This document shows, in pieces, positions 43,731 to 50,635 of a stretch of DNA of 64,000 bases; position 1 is the first letter of the stretch; each line of letters starts with the position of its first letter. The stretch comes from JAXMHB01 sp046346965 (GTDB lineage: Bacteria > Pseudomonadota > Gammaproteobacteria > Xanthomonadales > SZUA-5): contig JAXMHB010000001.1 in the NCBI GenBank assembly GCA_046346965.1, forward strand, positions 310,001 through 374,000, given 5' to 3'. Made by a program: the position numbers and the translations under genes. The notes beneath the pieces were generated by a model, which saw only the letters and a list, made by a program, of their open reading frames with translations, was not told where the DNA came from and searched no databases.

Positions 43731-45830
43731 ATGCCCGCACGCTCCGCTCTGTTTCTGGCTTTGGTCGCCCCGTCGTCGACCCTGATGGCCGCCGATATCG
43801 ATGCCCAACTGGCGCCCGGCGATGCTTTCAAGATCACCAGCCAGAACGGCAGCCTGCAGCGCTTGCGGGTGAACGACGACGGCAGCGTCACCATTCCGGC
43901 CTTGCCCGCCGCGCTGCTCGAAGACCAGTTCTTGTGCTTTGACAGCGTCAGCGGCCAGTTGGGCCGCTGCCCGCAGCCCGCGGCGGGCGCCACCGGTGCC
44001 ACCGGGCCAGCAGGCAGTGTAGGTCCCACCGGTGCCACGGGTGCGGCCGGCGTCACCGGCGCAACGGGTGCCACTGGTGCGCTTGGGCCGACCGGCGCCA
44101 CCGGCGCGATTGGCGCCACCGGCGCAGCGGGTGTGACGGGTGCTATCGGGGCAACGGGCAACACCGGCGCGGTCGGCGCCACCGGAGCAACGGGCGTCAC
44201 CGGCGCGGTTGGCGCCACCGGGGTCACGGGTGTGACGGGCGCCATCGGGGCGACCGGCAACACCGGCGCGGTCGGCGCCACTGGCGCGACCGGCGTTACC
44301 GGTGCGATCGGCGCCACCGGCGTCACGGGCGCAATCGGAGTGACCGGTGCCACCGGAGCCACTGGAGATACCGGTGCTACAGGTGCGACCGGAGCGACAG
44401 GCGCAACCGGCGCGACCGGATCGGGCGCCACCGGTGCCACCGGGGCGACGGGTCTGGCCGGGCCCACCGGGGCGACCGGCACCAGCGCCGCCGTGACCGG
44501 CGTCGTCGTCAACACCGCCGGTACCGTGACCGTCAGCGATTCCATCGGCAACAACATCACTTCGACCGCCAGTGCCTTCCGCGTCGGCGGCAATACGGCC
44601 ACCGGCACGCCGAGCTTCGGCACCACATCGAACAACTCGGTGGATCTGATCAGCAACAATCAGGTCCGCGGACGCCTGAGCAATCTGGGCGAGTTCTTTA
44701 TCGGCGCCACCAACACCACGATCGCCGGCGACCTGATGAACGGCATCGGCAACGCGACTTTCCCCTGGGCGGTCAACGGCTATACGGCCTTCAACGGCGG
44801 CGGCGTATACGGAACCGTCAGCAGCGGTACCTCCGTCTTTGGCGGCGTCCAGGGCGAGTCGGCCTCCTCGGCCGCGCTTGCCACCGGCGTACGCGGTCTG
44901 CTGATCGCCGGCGGCGCCGGTACCGATTTCGCCAACACGCGCACCGGCATGTTTGGCGGCACCGCCGTGACCGGCCAGGGCGCGTACTCGTTTGGCGTGC
45001 GCGGATCGCTGTCCAGCACCAATCAGCGCACCGGTGGCGTGCTCGGCGACGATGGATTCGTCTACGGCGGCTTGGGCTATTACAGTTCCACCGGCAACAG
45101 CTACTCGGTCTACGGCTTCGGTTCGGCCTACCAGAGCGGTGCTGGCGGCGGCGTCGCCGAGAAGGCCGGCGGCCCGGACAATCACATCGGCCTCGGCATC
45201 GAGGGTGGCGTCATGGGTGGCTGGATCCACGGCGACGTGTACGGCCTGCACGTCGCTGGCGAGCGCGCCAGCCTGTACGTCGACGGCACCGCTTACGCCA
45301 ATCAGCCGCTGGTGCAACTGGTCGACTCGGGCGGCGCCGAACGTGACGTCACCTACGCGGTGTCCTCGCCCTCGCCGGATGTCTACGTGCGTGGTCGCGG
45401 CAAATTGGTGGCCGGACGCACCTTCGTGGAAGTCCCGGCCAGCTTCCGTCGCTCGATTGCGCGCAGCGCCAGCTTGCGTGATGCCGCCGCCGACCTGTCG
45501 ATCACCGCGACCGCCCTCGGCGAGTCCAAAGGCCTGTACGTGACCAACATCAGCGAGACTGGCTTCGAAGTGCACGAGAACGGCGGCGGCGCCACCACAG
45601 TGGAGTTCAGCTGGATCGCCATGGCCAGCCGCGCCGACGTCGCCAAGCCGAGCGCCCCCGAGATCCTTGCGCGCGATTTCGACGCCCGCATGGACGGCGT
45701 CAGCCACGACGATGCCAGCGCGACGCCGGGACAGCCGATCTGGTGGGATGGCCGCGCCGTCCGCTTCGACGCGCCGCCGCCCAAACCGGTCACCGCCAAC
45801 GCGCAGAAGGTGGCCCGTCCGCAAGAGTAG
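43731..45830 (+). CDS. Secreted collagen-like protein with Gly-X-Thr repeats
   Basis: This 699-residue protein has an N-terminal signal (ALFLALVAPSSTLMA). An N-terminal domain (KITSQNGSLQRLRVNDDGSV) leads into about 55 Gly-X-Y triplets from residue 86 to about 250, dominated by GAT, GVT and GAI. There is one break (GATGSGAT). The C-terminal 450 residues are rich in Gly and Ser with beta-helix-like sequence (GVYGTVSSGTSVFGGVQG) and end in a tail domain (GLYVTNISETGFEVHENGG, TVEFSWIAMASR) of the type found in trimeric surface fibres. A stable collagen-like trimer without hydroxyproline and with Thr in Y positions is plausible. A hairpin terminator follows. Confidence 0.88.
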   Translation: MPARSALFLALVAPSSTLMAADIDAQLAPGDAFKITSQNGSLQRLRVNDDGSVTIPALPAALLEDQFLCFDSVSGQLGRCPQPAAGATGATGPAGSVGPTGATGAAGVTGATGATGALGPTGATGAIGATGAAGVTGAIGATGNTGAVGATGATGVTGAVGATGVTGVTGAIGATGNTGAVGATGATGVTGAIGATGVTGAIGVTGATGATGDTGATGATGATGATGATGSGATGATGATGLAGPTGATGTSAAVTGVVVNTAGTVTVSDSIGNNITSTASAFRVGGNTATGTPSFGTTSNNSVDLISNNQVRGRLSNLGEFFIGATNTTIAGDLMNGIGNATFPWAVNGYTAFNGGGVYGTVSSGTSVFGGVQGESASSAALATGVRGLLIAGGAGTDFANTRTGMFGGTAVTGQGAYSFGVRGSLSSTNQRTGGVLGDDGFVYGGLGYYSSTGNSYSVYGFGSAYQSGAGGGVAEKAGGPDNHIGLGIEGGVMGGWIHGDVYGLHVAGERASLYVDGTAYANQPLVQLVDSGGAERDVTYAVSSPSPDVYVRGRGKLVAGRTFVEVPASFRRSIARSASLRDAAADLSITATALGESKGLYVTNISETGFEVHENGGGATTVEFSWIAMASRADVAKPSAPEILARDFDARMDGVSHDDASATPGQPIWWDGRAVRFDAPPPKPVTANAQKVARPQE

Positions 45831-45839
45831 GCCCAGCGC

Positions 45840-45866
45840 CCCCTGCACGCCGTTCGGCGTCAGGGG
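45840..45866 (+). terminator. Terminator-like hairpin after the collagen-like gene
   Basis: CCCCTG (45840-45845) and ACGCC (45847-45851) pair with GGCGT (45856-45860) and CAGGGG (45861-45866), with one bulged C and a GTTC loop. It lies 10 bases past the stop codon and has no strong T tract. The tRNA promoter begins on its 3' edge. Confidence 0.55.
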
Positions 45867-45896
45867 TTGACGTCCTCGGATTCGATAGGCTTAATA
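45867..45896 (+). promoter_or_regulatory. Sigma-70 promoter of tRNA-Phe
   Basis: TTGACG (45867-45872) and TTAATA (45891-45896) are separated by 18 bases, about 50 bases before the tRNA. A strong promoter is expected for a tRNA gene. Confidence 0.7.
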
Positions 45897-45946
45897 GAGG
45901 GCTCTCGTGGCGCCAGACGATTCCTCAGAATCGCATCGCCCTCAGT

Positions 45947-46022
45947 GGCCGGGTAGCTCAGTTGGTAGAGCAGGGGATTGAAAATCCCCGTGTCGGCGGT
46001 TCGATTCCGTCCCCGGCCACCA
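45947..46022 (+). tRNA. tRNA-Phe (anticodon GAA), CCA encoded
   Basis: The acceptor stem GGCCGGG pairs with CCCGGCC. The D arm AGCTCAGTTGGTAGAGC, the anticodon stem-loop with GGGGATTGAAAATCCCC and the T arm with GTTCGATTC are all intact. Its 3' end, including CCA, is the attachment site of the element downstream. The intact gene stays on this side, so tRNA function is preserved. Confidence 0.97.
45975..46022 (+). other. attL: 48-base 3' end of tRNA-Phe
   Basis: These 48 bases are identical to 56554-56601, at the other end of the element. The identity begins in the anticodon stem and ends at the CCA, as usual for tyrosine integrases that use tRNA genes. Confidence 0.92.
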
Positions 46023-46073
46023 CTTTTCCTAGATCGCTCAGTCACTTAGCGGACGCCTCCGCAAGTCTCCGTA

Positions 46074-46106
46074 GGTGCCCTTTTTCCTGGTGCCCGTTCG
46101 GTGCCC
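46074..46106 (+). repeat. Left array of GGTGCCC repeats (candidate integrase arm sites)
   Basis: Three GGTGCCC copies start at 46074, 46089 and 46100 in the same direction. The second and third lie in a 25-base block that is identical at the other end (56417-56441). The array is 52-84 bases inside attL. Confidence 0.6.
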
Positions 46107-46152
46107 GTTTCTGGTGGTGCTCGCGCAGCTGTTCGGCTTCGCCCTCTCGCTT

Positions 46153-46914
46153 CTACTTCAGGCGCGCCTCGATGTACTTGAGCGCGTCCGCCTCTGACGG
46201 CGTTGCAGTCTTCTGCGTCGCAACCATGCGTTGCGCTGCGTCGACGATTGTCAATCGCGCTCCGGGTTCCCGTTTCGCCAGCCTGCCCACGGCCAGTTTG
46301 AACGCCTGAAGTGAGGGAAGGCCAAGGTCACGAATGACGCGCTCTATTCCTGAGTCAGTGAGCTGTGAGTCAGAAGCGAGAATCCGCACTGCTTGATAGA
46401 TGATGATTCGCTCAGCGCTTCGCAGCTGGCCGTCTGCTTTCCCCAGAAAAAACAAGACCTTCAGCGTGTCTAGCTCGGCGTCTCTCAAGCGCTCGATTGC
46501 ACGCTCCGGGTCCTTTGCGAACTTGTCTTGCAGTAAGGCAAGCACGTCGGCGACCTTGGCGCCGGTTTCCATATCGAGGCATTCCTGAACCCGGTCTGCC
46601 CTGAAGGTGCGTCGATCCCCGCGCAGGCGACAGTGCCCGGCAAAGAGCCACCCGTGCAACCCTTGCCCAAAATGCGTAACGTCAACAATGCGCGCAGTCG
46701 TTTGGGCTTCAGCGTCCACATAGCGAATCTTTAGCGTTGCCTTGACTCGTCTTAGCTCGGGAGCATCCCATATGTCCCCGTCTAGGGCATCATTCCCCAG
46801 GGCTTCAGCCCGGCGTGGAACAGAAGGTAATTTCCCAGGCTTTCGGCGAGCTTTCGAGTGCTTAATGCCGAGTGCGATTGCCGCAATCGCAATTACGAGA
46901 GTGATTAGTTCCAT
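46153..46914 (-). CDS. Membrane-anchored WYL-like/TerB-like domain protein
   Basis: This 253-residue protein begins with a membrane helix (LITLVIAIAAIALGI). A WYL-like segment follows (KIRYVDAEAQTTARIVDVTH, then FAGHCRLRGDRRTFRADRVQ), and the C-terminal half is helical and resembles TerB-type domains (VLFFLGKADGQLRSAERIII, ARLTIVDAAQRMV). The ATG at 46914 fits the anchor. It is the last gene of the element, next to attL, the usual place for accessory cargo. WYL domains bind nucleic acid or nucleotides in several defence regulators. The specific function is unknown. Confidence 0.7.
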   Translation of the reverse strand: MELITLVIAIAAIALGIKHSKARRKPGKLPSVPRRAEALGNDALDGDIWDAPELRRVKATLKIRYVDAEAQTTARIVDVTHFGQGLHGWLFAGHCRLRGDRRTFRADRVQECLDMETGAKVADVLALLQDKFAKDPERAIERLRDAELDTLKVLFFLGKADGQLRSAERIIIYQAVRILASDSQLTDSGIERVIRDLGLPSLQAFKLAVGRLAKREPGARLTIVDAAQRMVATQKTATPSEADALKYIEARLK

Positions 46915-46975
46915 CGCTATCCACCGCGGAGATTGTTTGTCTTGCGCCAGTGACCAGACGGGTGCAGCGCACCCC

Positions 46976-47575
46976 CTACTTGTCCTCGTCCGCGTCGCTT
47001 TCAGCTTTGGCCCGTTCTTCGCGCTCTTTGCGCTGTCGCTCTTCCTCGGCAGCCGCATCGGCCTGCCTCTTTGCACGGGCTTCCGCAATGCGTTCCTCCG
47101 TGCTTTCTACTTCACTCGCGCAGCGTTCGCGTTCAGCCGTGCGTTCCGTCGCTTCAGCCTGCTGTAGCGCACCACGTTCTGACGTGAGCCCGGCGATCTG
47201 CTGCCTAATGCCTGAATCGTAGGTGGCGCCGGCAAGGTTGTTGTTCGCCGTCGCGGCCTGTCGTTCAAGCGCTGCAATGTCTGCAGTGATTCGCCGACGC
47301 TGGCCGTCATAGCGTGAAGTGATTGCGTTCATGCGCTCGGCGCATGCTCGGCGCACGGCGTTCAGATCGGCGAACTCGCCTTGCTCTGCGACCGATCCAC
47401 CGCTACCCGTGCGGAGCGCTCGGGAAGTGTCGACGGTTTCCATTTGCTTGGGATCATCGGCACACGGGCGCTGACTGAACACGACGGTTCCGCCTTCGTC
47501 CGTGCACTTGTACACCTTCTGCCCCAAAGCCGGCGATGCGACGAGAAAGAACAGGAGTAGAAAGACGCCGCGCAT
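46976..47575 (-). CDS. DUF4124 protein with coiled coil
   Basis: This 199-residue exported protein has a signal peptide (RGVFLLLFFLVASPALG). An N-terminal DUF4124 domain follows (KVYKCTDEGGTVVFSQRPCA, with two cysteines), then a long charged coiled coil (RRRITADIAALERQAATANN, EERIAEARAKRQADAAAEEE). GGAGG stands 6 bases before the ATG at 47575. DUF4124 proteins are common in Proteobacteria without a known role. The 200-base gap to its right (47576-47775) has no gene and probably holds its promoter. Confidence 0.75.
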   Translation of the reverse strand: MRGVFLLLFFLVASPALGQKVYKCTDEGGTVVFSQRPCADDPKQMETVDTSRALRTGSGGSVAEQGEFADLNAVRRACAERMNAITSRYDGQRRRITADIAALERQAATANNNLAGATYDSGIRQQIAGLTSERGALQQAEATERTAERERCASEVESTEERIAEARAKRQADAAAEEERQRKEREERAKAESDADEDK

Positions 47576-47775
47576 GTTGCGCCTCCGCTTGGAATCGACA
47601 TCTAGAACAAGAGTCAGCAGCGCGGCGCATATCCCACGTGCGCACAATTCATTGCATTTCTTGGGTGGCTTGCCGCGTCACCTGCAGTAGGCTAGGAGAA
47701 GTCACCCGTTCCACAGACCGCGGCCGCCGGGGTTTTTCTGACTCTCGGGCACTCGCCGGCTTATCCCGTCTGGAA

Positions 47776-48267
47776 TCAATCAAGCCCGAGGATCAGCTCG
47801 GGGCGCGTGCCTGCGCGCAGGGGGGCGCCTGTCGCGTTGCAGACGGCGACTTCCTCGCGTTCAAGGGTGTCAATGCGCTTGCGAACGTCTGCGAGCGCCT
47901 GGAGTCGGTCGGCCTCGCTCATGGTGGCGACGTTGCCTGCGTAGATCTGTTCAACCGCGGCGACGAGCTCGCCACGCAGGGCAGGGCCGGCGGCGAGCGC
48001 AACGAAGTCTTGCAGCTTGTCGGCCACGTCCTTGTGCGCGAAAAGCATGCCGTCATCGACAAGGCGCGGCGGCCATCCGGCCCGGTCGACCAATTTGATA
48101 GCGGCGGCCCCGAGGAACGCACGCGCACGTGCCGCGCACTGCTCGATGAAGGCATCAGCCGCGGCGATGGCTTCAGCCTTCGGGATCAGCAGCCGGGTGT
48201 TTTGCAGCTCTGCAAGCCGGCGGTTCGCCGCTTCCAGTTCGTTGCGGACGGTTTCAAGCTTGCGCAT
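47776..48267 (-). CDS. Element protein of unknown function (163 aa)
   Basis: The protein starts with a coiled-coil segment (LETVRNELEAANRRLAELQN), continues with a helical middle (IEQCAARARAFLGAAAIKLV) and ends PELILGLD. The ATG overlaps the upstream gene by 14 bases. I recognise no family. It appears to be the last gene of the long early-type operon starting at alpA. Confidence 0.6.
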   Translation of the reverse strand: MRKLETVRNELEAANRRLAELQNTRLLIPKAEAIAAADAFIEQCAARARAFLGAAAIKLVDRAGWPPRLVDDGMLFAHKDVADKLQDFVALAAGPALRGELVAAVEQIYAGNVATMSEADRLQALADVRKRIDTLEREEVAVCNATGAPLRAGTRPELILGLD

Positions 48268-48676
48268 GGTCTACCTCCAAGGCGAGTTCATCGCGAAGCC
48301 GGGTCACGATCGGTTCGCAAGCGTTGCGAAGCTGGCCGCGCCGGTTCCGTTCGCCTTCGTTCTTCTCGGCCGCGGCCTGGATCGCGGTCAGCCAGGCGCG
48401 CGCCTCTGCCAGATCCCGGCGCAGGCGCGCCTCTGCGCGCTCGTCCGCGGCTACTTCTCCCGGGCTGCGCCGGTGCAAGCGGTGCGCGCGCTGGTGATGC
48501 GCAAGTCGCTGCTCCAGATCCTGGATTGCCTGCCGCGCGCGGTTCTCGGCATCGGTCAGCTGACGCGCAGCGCCAATGACTACCAAGTGATCGGCGTCAA
48601 GTTCGTGGAAGCGCTGCAGCGCGGTCATGAACCGACGTTCGGCGCTTTGCTCTGTCCGCTCAGTGCTGTCGCTCAC
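48254..48676 (-). CDS. Element protein of unknown function (140 aa)
   Basis: The GTG start at 48676 overlaps the stop of the 44-residue gene (GTGA), with GGAAG 7 bases before it. It is therefore preferred to longer upstream starts. The protein is helical and charged (MTALQRFHELDADHLVVIGA, QAIQDLEQRLAHHQRAHRLH). The family is unrecognised. Confidence 0.6.
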   Translation of the reverse strand: MSDSTERTEQSAERRFMTALQRFHELDADHLVVIGAARQLTDAENRARQAIQDLEQRLAHHQRAHRLHRRSPGEVAADERAEARLRRDLAEARAWLTAIQAAAEKNEGERNRRGQLRNACEPIVTRLRDELALEVDHAQA

Positions 48677-48807
48677 TTCGGCGCTTCCTTGGTCTTGGTG
48701 CATGCGGCGGCTGCAAACTTCGCCGCGTGCTGGTTGACTGCTTTCACGAAGCGGGCGGCCTCCGGTCCTGATGGCTGTCGCTGCAGCTTTTGTGCTTTGT
48801 CCTTCAT
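48673..48807 (-). CDS. Small element protein (44 aa), coupled to the next gene
   Basis: A short reading frame begins at an ATG 13 bases after the stop of the previous gene, preceded by GAGGGA about 9 bases upstream. It encodes a basic peptide (MKDKAQKLQRQPSGPEAARF, ending KTKEAPK) and its stop overlaps the next GTG start. The chain of tight junctions supports a real gene, though the function is unknown. Confidence 0.5.
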   Translation of the reverse strand: MKDKAQKLQRQPSGPEAARFVKAVNQHAAKFAAAACTKTKEAPK

Positions 48808-48820
48808 TGGCGTGCATCCC

Positions 48821-49207
48821 TCATCGTTCGGCAGTGATTGCGGCCTCAAAGTCGGCCGTTAGTTGGTCGATCAGGCGGCCCGTGCTCTCACGCATGGGTG
48901 AGAGCCGGTTCAGCTCCGCTTGCATCGGTGTCTCAAGCGCGCGCGCCTCTTCGATGTATTCGGCGAATCGGCGCTCCGCGCGCTCCAGTCGCGCTATTTC
49001 GGCGTCAAGGGTCGCGCGGGTCCAATGGGCGCCACGCATGCGCGGGTTCTCGCGCAACACCTTCAGCTCGGTTTGAATCTCGATCTGCTGGCGGCGCTTG
49101 TCGCTGATCAGCTCGCCGACGGCCAGCAGTGCGGCGCGCGCGACATCGGCGCCGGCAGAGATGCCCATCGCCTTTCGATGCGCTCTCCAATAGTTCTCGT
49201 GGTCCAT
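48821..49207 (-). CDS. Element protein of unknown function (128 aa)
   Basis: The ATG at 49207 begins MDHENYWRAHRKAMGISAGA. The rest is mostly helical with heptad-like spacing (EIARLERAERRFAEYIEEAR). The length and placement fit small satellite or phage regulatory proteins. The family is unrecognised. Another start upstream is less likely because it lies in an arginine-rich stretch before MDHENY. Confidence 0.6.
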   Translation of the reverse strand: MDHENYWRAHRKAMGISAGADVARAALLAVGELISDKRRQQIEIQTELKVLRENPRMRGAHWTRATLDAEIARLERAERRFAEYIEEARALETPMQAELNRLSPMRESTGRLIDQLTADFEAAITAER

Positions 49208-49297
49208 GTGCCCGGTCTTGTGTTGTCCGGGTCGAATCGTGCGCGTCAGCGCTCGGCGCCGCACTTCGCTGGTTCCGCGTTTTTCCGCTTTCTGCCG

Positions 49298-49555
49298 CTA
49301 CTTGCCAGCGGGATCAGCGCGACGTGATTCGATCCACGTCAGAACGTCAGCGATGCGGTATGTCAGTCGCCGTTTCTCCGCAGCGACGTATGCCGGCCCG
49401 CGCCCTTCATCGCGCCAACTGCGCAGAGTGCGCTGTGTGACTCCGATCAGCTGGGCGGCCGTTTGCTCGGTGATGCGCAGATCCCAGGACACCCACACGC
49501 CAGACTTGCGGATGCGATCGGCCAGGGATTCGATGTCACTGGTCGAGCAGCGCAT
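49298..49555 (-). CDS. Helix-turn-helix protein of the excisionase/MerR type
   Basis: This 85-residue protein has a helix-turn-helix region in ITEQTAAQLIGVTQRTLRSW followed by a wing (GPAYVAAEKRRLTYRIADVL). The layout matches small excisionase-like or phage DNA-binding proteins (HTH_17 type). It overlaps the DUF1441 gene by 20 bases. It may act in excision or regulation. Confidence 0.75.
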   Translation of the reverse strand: MRCSTSDIESLADRIRKSGVWVSWDLRITEQTAAQLIGVTQRTLRSWRDEGRGPAYVAAEKRRLTYRIADVLTWIESRRADPAGK

Positions 49556-50027
49556 TTAACCCGGCCTCCATCTGATCGCGGGCATTGCCCACCTCGGCGC
49601 GGATGTACTCGACAACCGTAGGTGACACCCGCAGATCGCGCTCAATCCTGTCGCCGAGGGAATCCAAAGCGCGAATCATCGGACCGTAAATGTCGGCCAG
49701 CAGAACATGGACCCGTTCAACCGGCAGTAGATTGCCGGACACCGTTTCAAATTCCAGGCGTGCCAATTCCGATGCAAACCATGCTTTGCGCTCGAAGGGT
49801 CGCAGACGATCCGGGTCTGTCGCACCTGCACTTTCGCTCCGACTCAGGCACGCATCGATTGCCTGCCGGCCGTCGTAAACCGGGTAGCCGTCGCGCTTTT
49901 CAGACGGGGTGAGTCCTGCATCCGCGATGCGACGGGCCACGGTCTTGCGATCCATCTGCAACAGTTCGGCTAGTCGGCTGATTGAGAGCATCCGCAGCCG
50001 GTCGCGTTGTTGTAGGGGTTCGGCCAT
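49536..50027 (-). CDS. DUF1441 (Nu1/small-terminase-like) DNA-binding protein
   Basis: This 163-residue protein has an N-terminal helix-turn-helix (LSISRLAELLQMDRKTVARR) and a conserved C-terminal stretch (LRPFERKAWFASELARLEFE, VHVLLADIYGPMIRALDSLG, PTVVEYIRAEVGNARDQM). This is the DUF1441 pattern, related to lambda Nu1, the small terminase subunit that recognises DNA for packaging. There is no large terminase subunit in the element. A free small terminase is what a satellite would use to redirect helper packaging, which is inference. The ATG at 50027 is chosen over earlier starts lacking homology. Confidence 0.75.
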   Translation of the reverse strand: MAEPLQQRDRLRMLSISRLAELLQMDRKTVARRIADAGLTPSEKRDGYPVYDGRQAIDACLSRSESAGATDPDRLRPFERKAWFASELARLEFETVSGNLLPVERVHVLLADIYGPMIRALDSLGDRIERDLRVSPTVVEYIRAEVGNARDQMEAGLNALLDQ

Positions 50028-50041
50028 GTTGGCGATTCCGG

Positions 50042-50635
50042 TCAGGGTGGTGGTGCGGCCCAGGGGGGCGGAAAATTGTCGAGACCCTCGGTGGGACGCC
50101 CGAGGGCATATGACACGTCCACCGGGACCCATAACAATCCGTCACGATGTGGCGTCATGCGTGTGTGGCTGGCGCAGCAGCGCGGCGCCATCGGATGCAG
50201 AGCGCGGCCGATGCTCAGTTGCCCGACACCAGCAGCGCAGGTGCCAACACCGGCGGGCGGGTTGATCGGGTCGGGTCGGAAGTGCCGGCAGGTTTCGCAG
50301 GTGACCAGTTGCACAATGGTCGCGCACGCCTCCGGTGTTACGGCTTGTACGGCTTCGCACTCAGCAACCGTAACAGCGGAACCCGCGTGGTTGACACATG
50401 TACGGCTGTTACGGCTTGTACGGTTAGAACTAGAGACTCGCGTGAGCCTTTCCGGTCCATGGCTGGTCTGTGACGGCGACGGCATCGCAGATTCAGTCGT
50501 GCCCTTGCTGATTCCTTCCGTAACTTCCGTAACAGCCGTGCAGGCTTGTTCTGTCGCGGCTTTCGCTGTTACGGCTGGCGCGCGGCCTTCCGTAACAGCC
50601 GTAACAGCAGCGAGGATGCGGGGCAGGTCAAGCAT
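50042..50635 (-). CDS. Element protein with cysteine cluster and repeat-rich N-terminus (197 aa)
   Basis: The start overlaps the primase stop (ATGCTTGA). The N-terminal 100 residues are low complexity with AVTAVTEG, AVTEVTEG and AVTVAE motifs, which correspond to clustered CCGTAACAGC motifs in the DNA. The C-terminal half has a cysteine-rich pattern (TCETCRHFRPDPINPPAGVG, then C and RCCASHTR) that could bind zinc. The family is unknown. The overlap with the primase indicates a replication-linked role, and the DNA repeats may be as important as the protein. Confidence 0.65.
   Translation of the reverse strand: MLDLPRILAAVTAVTEGRAPAVTAKAATEQACTAVTEVTEGISKGTTESAMPSPSQTSHGPERLTRVSSSNRTSRNSRTCVNHAGSAVTVAECEAVQAVTPEACATIVQLVTCETCRHFRPDPINPPAGVGTCAAGVGQLSIGRALHPMAPRCCASHTRMTPHRDGLLWVPVDVSYALGRPTEGLDNFPPPWAAPPP
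50336..50610. promoter_or_regulatory. Iteron-like cluster of TTACGG/CCGTAA motifs, candidate replication origin
   Basis: Eight CCGTAA/TTACGG hexamers occur at 50338, 50368, 50409, 50518, 50527, 50569, 50590 and 50599. Most extend to GCTGTTACGG or its complement. Related GTACGG words stand beside several. Two pairs have 9-base spacing. The cluster lies just past the primase gene within the 197-residue gene. Coding repeats (VTA/VTE) could explain part of it. Confidence 0.45.

Noticed and set aside
43635..45848. A 737-residue antisense frame over the collagen-like gene
   Set aside because: Its Gly/Asp-rich repeats are the mirror of the GGN-ACC triplets of the sense repeats.
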